Shown piece after piece: positions 62,132 through 64,000 of a stretch of DNA of 64,000 nucleotides. The stretch lies in contig ONRP01000003.1 in the NCBI GenBank assembly GCA_900320245.1, positions 82,271 through 146,270 of the forward strand. Reading direction: 5' to 3'. Below the pieces are notes generated by a model. That model worked only from the letters and a program-made list of their open reading frames with translations. It was not told the origin of the DNA and ran no database searches. The stretch is from an uncultured Prevotellaceae bacterium. GTDB lineage: Bacteria > Bacteroidota > Bacteroidia > Bacteroidales > Muribaculaceae. The position numbers and the translations under genes are program-made. Numbering within the stretch: position 1 is the first letter of the stretch; each line of letters begins with the position of its first letter.

Positions 62132-62905
62132 ATGAAGAAATTACTCATTATTTCCGCCCTCCTGATGGCGGCGTTTCAAATCCAGGCGAGCAGTTATTTC
62201 ACCATGGGTGTCAGGGACACAGTATACCTCAATCCTGCTTGTTTAAATGCTTTTTGTAACATACCAGTTATCGCTCATTTTGAGAGTCGATATGACTCCT
62301 GGACAATGGCAATGACATACCCTGATGGGCTTGGGGGTCCTTATGTGAACAACCATTCATCCGTTATAGCGTCAAGGGATGTCGGCATGGATATTCCATA
62401 CGTGACAAGCGACGGCACCAGTGACATCTATGAAGCCGTGCTTACGGATAATGACACCACGTTTGTATGCTCTTCCACCGTCACAGAATATGGTTACTGG
62501 GACCCTGACAATGACGGCATCTATGAGACCTACGGCACCATAAAGTGGGAACCGGGTGATTATGATATCATGTTCTCGCTGTCACTCAGAGTAAAAAGCT
62601 ATTTCAGAACGGGTTTTATTTCCATCAGTGGTGAAATGACGTCCACCTATGACGCGCGTGGTGGCACCAGCACGGGCATTGATGATTTCGAAAAGTATAT
62701 TTTCGTCAAAGTCGGTTTCCGCAAAGGAGACGTCAATGGTGATGGAAACATTGATATCAATGACTTGTCAATAATATTGTCTATTGTGCTTGGAACCATT
62801 TCTCCAAACGAATTTCAAGCGGATGCGGCCGACTACAATTGCGACGGTATTGTTAACATCAACGACTATACTGCCCTTAATGCCAGAATATTGAGCGGAC
62901 AATAA
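62132..62905 (+). CDS. Secreted protein with C-terminal dockerin
   Basis: 257 residues with signal peptide. A beta-rich N-terminal region (~20-190) of unknown type is followed by a type I dockerin: first Ca2+ loop GDVNGDGNIDINDLSIILSI (about residues 197-216), second loop DYNCDGIVNINDYTALNARI (about 235-254). With the M6 protease and the next gene it makes three dockerin proteins in this region. The ligand of the dockerin is unknown. Confidence 0.8.
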   Translation: MKKLLIISALLMAAFQIQASSYFTMGVRDTVYLNPACLNAFCNIPVIAHFESRYDSWTMAMTYPDGLGGPYVNNHSSVIASRDVGMDIPYVTSDGTSDIYEAVLTDNDTTFVCSSTVTEYGYWDPDNDGIYETYGTIKWEPGDYDIMFSLSLRVKSYFRTGFISISGEMTSTYDARGGTSTGIDDFEKYIFVKVGFRKGDVNGDGNIDINDLSIILSIVLGTISPNEFQADAADYNCDGIVNINDYTALNARILSGQ

Positions 62906-62965
62906 ATAATACGGAATTAAATGCAGAACAGAAGATCTATTAACCGATTCAAAATCAGTGATATT

Positions 62966-63955
62966 ATGAAAAATTCAAACATCAGAAAATTTTTGGTTTT
63001 CGCCTTGCTGGCGGTGCTGCCGTTGTGTGGCCTGTCGCGAACGGTACGCGGCGATGTGAACAGCGACGGCTGCTATGACATCAACGACGTGACCCTGCTT
63101 ACCCAATACGTGCTCACCGGCGATGACTCTTCAGTCAATGTGGGCGCCTGCGATATGAATTATGACCATTATGTCGACATCAATGACATTATATATTTGA
63201 TTGACAAGTTGCTTAAAGGCACCATGGGATATTGTCCACCCCCTGATTTGACGATTCCCGAGGGGAGCGTGACGTACACGGTGAACGGCGTGTCGTTCCA
63301 GATGGTGCCCGTTGAGGGCGGCACGTTCATGATGGGCGGCACCTCTACGCTAAACTCGCCCATCCACCAGGTGACCCTGTCGAGCTATTGGATCGGTCTG
63401 ACCGAGGTGACCGTTGGCCTGTGGAAGGCGGTGATGGGCAGCTATTTTCTGGAGATGCACGATGATGACCAGCCTGCCGGTTGCTTGACTTGGTACATGT
63501 GCCAGGACTTCATCGCCAGGCTTAACGAACTGACGGGGCTGAACTTTCACCTGTCCACCGAGGCCCAGTGGGAGTTCGCCGCTCGAGGCGGCAACCTGAG
63601 CCACGGCTACACCTTCGCCGGCAGCAACCTGCTCAGCGAGGTGGGATGGTTCGGCCTCCATGACATGGACCTGACCCGTATGTACTCTGTAGGCTGGAAG
63701 ACCCCCAACGAGCTTGGCCTGTATGATATGTCGGGCAGCCTGAGAGAGGTTTGTCTGGACGGTTTTGAGGGATATCCCAGTGAGCCGCAGGTTGACCCCG
63801 TGGCAGGGGTTGGCATTCAAGGGGGCAGTATCGTTGTCCGCGGAGGAAGTTTTCTCACCGACAGTGTCTATTGTGCTGTCAACAGCCGTTGGCCTTACGA
63901 TAAAGGGTTGAATATGCCTGAAAACGGCATGCGCCTGGCCCTGGGACCTGAATGA
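62966..63955 (+). CDS. Dockerin plus SUMF1/formylglycine-enzyme-like protein
   Basis: 329 residues from the ATG at 62966, which begins a signal peptide (MKNSNIRKFLVFALLAVLPL). The dockerin is N-terminal here: loops GDVNSDGCYDINDVTLLTQY (about 29-48) and MNYDHYVDINDIIYLIDKLL. A SUMF1/FGE-sulfatase domain (about 95-329) has VEGGTFMMGG, LSTEAQWEFAARGG and the C-terminal GSIVVRGGSFL region. The formylglycine-generating cysteines of true FGE enzymes are not evident, so a binding or structural role is more likely than catalysis. Confidence 0.82.
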   Translation: MKNSNIRKFLVFALLAVLPLCGLSRTVRGDVNSDGCYDINDVTLLTQYVLTGDDSSVNVGACDMNYDHYVDINDIIYLIDKLLKGTMGYCPPPDLTIPEGSVTYTVNGVSFQMVPVEGGTFMMGGTSTLNSPIHQVTLSSYWIGLTEVTVGLWKAVMGSYFLEMHDDDQPAGCLTWYMCQDFIARLNELTGLNFHLSTEAQWEFAARGGNLSHGYTFAGSNLLSEVGWFGLHDMDLTRMYSVGWKTPNELGLYDMSGSLREVCLDGFEGYPSEPQVDPVAGVGIQGGSIVVRGGSFLTDSVYCAVNSRWPYDKGLNMPENGMRLALGPE

Positions 63956-63963
63956 GAACCATA

Positions 63964-63978
63964 ACGGCCTTCGGCCGT
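63964..63978. terminator. Small hairpin after the SUMF1-like gene
   Basis: ACGGCC-TTC-GGCCGT, a 6-bp stem near the window end. There is no T-run, so the terminator call is weak; it could also be the start of a repeat. Confidence 0.3.
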
Positions 63979-64000
63979 GCATAATGGAGAATGTTTAATG

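Overview
The window looks like the chromosome of a gut-type Bacteroidales bacterium, in the Prevotellaceae or Muribaculaceae range; the family-level placement is inference. Evidence seen directly: SusC/SusD pairs inside polysaccharide utilisation loci (PULs), many lipoproteins, TAnnTTTG-type -7 promoter boxes upstream of most transcription units, almost no Shine-Dalgarno sequences, C-terminal type IX secretion (T9SS)-like sorting tails, and GC-rich genes separated by AT-rich spacers.

Layout. (1) 1-6113 is the downstream part of a fructan (probably levan) PUL: a DUF4960-like surface protein (cut by the window edge), an endo-levanase-like GH32 lipoprotein, a second GH32, an MFS sugar permease and a fructokinase, closed by a strong terminator. 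(2) 7441-20791 is a beta-glucan PUL: a membrane TPR/HTH regulator divergent from susC, then susC, susD, a glycan-binding lipoprotein, a BACON-GH16 laminarinase-like lipoprotein and a 1132-residue GH5-GH3 fusion. Together these would bind and cut beta-glucan at the surface, import oligosaccharides through SusCD and reduce them to glucose in the periplasm. (3) 21169-31552 holds an FMN-binding-like protein with a truncated CatA remnant, a TonB-receptor-like protein, a LiaF-like protein, a LytTR membrane regulator, small lipoproteins, tRNA-Leu(CAG) and a large Ig-like lipoprotein. (4) 31549-44375 is mostly housekeeping: PhzF, CstA, MATE, an esterase, a CPBP protease, a Na/Pi cotransporter, GyrB and an RsmF-like methyltransferase. 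(5) 44519-48455 holds a very acidic miniprotein, an ECF sigma/anti-sigma pair and a winged-helix regulator/membrane protein pair with two palindromic operators. (6) 49021-64000 holds MetG, an AAA ATPase gene bracketed by near-identical 36-37 bp palindromes, secreted proteins (beta-helix/T9SS, M6 protease-dockerin, dockerin, dockerin-SUMF1), a YiiX-like hydrolase with a second MATE transporter, and a disrupted TPR regulator whose 3' part is AT-rich.

The strongest signal not explained by genes is a set of short dispersed intergenic repeats. They include a roughly 70-90 bp element with 9-bp GTTGT iterons, found at least five times on both strands, plus smaller modules that recur in different combinations. 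The most unusual single loci are the palindrome-bracketed ATPase cassette, the GH5-GH3 fusion, the small transcription unit at 6319-6658 and the chimeric regulator at 59877-61438. No CRISPR array, prophage or intact insertion sequence was seen.
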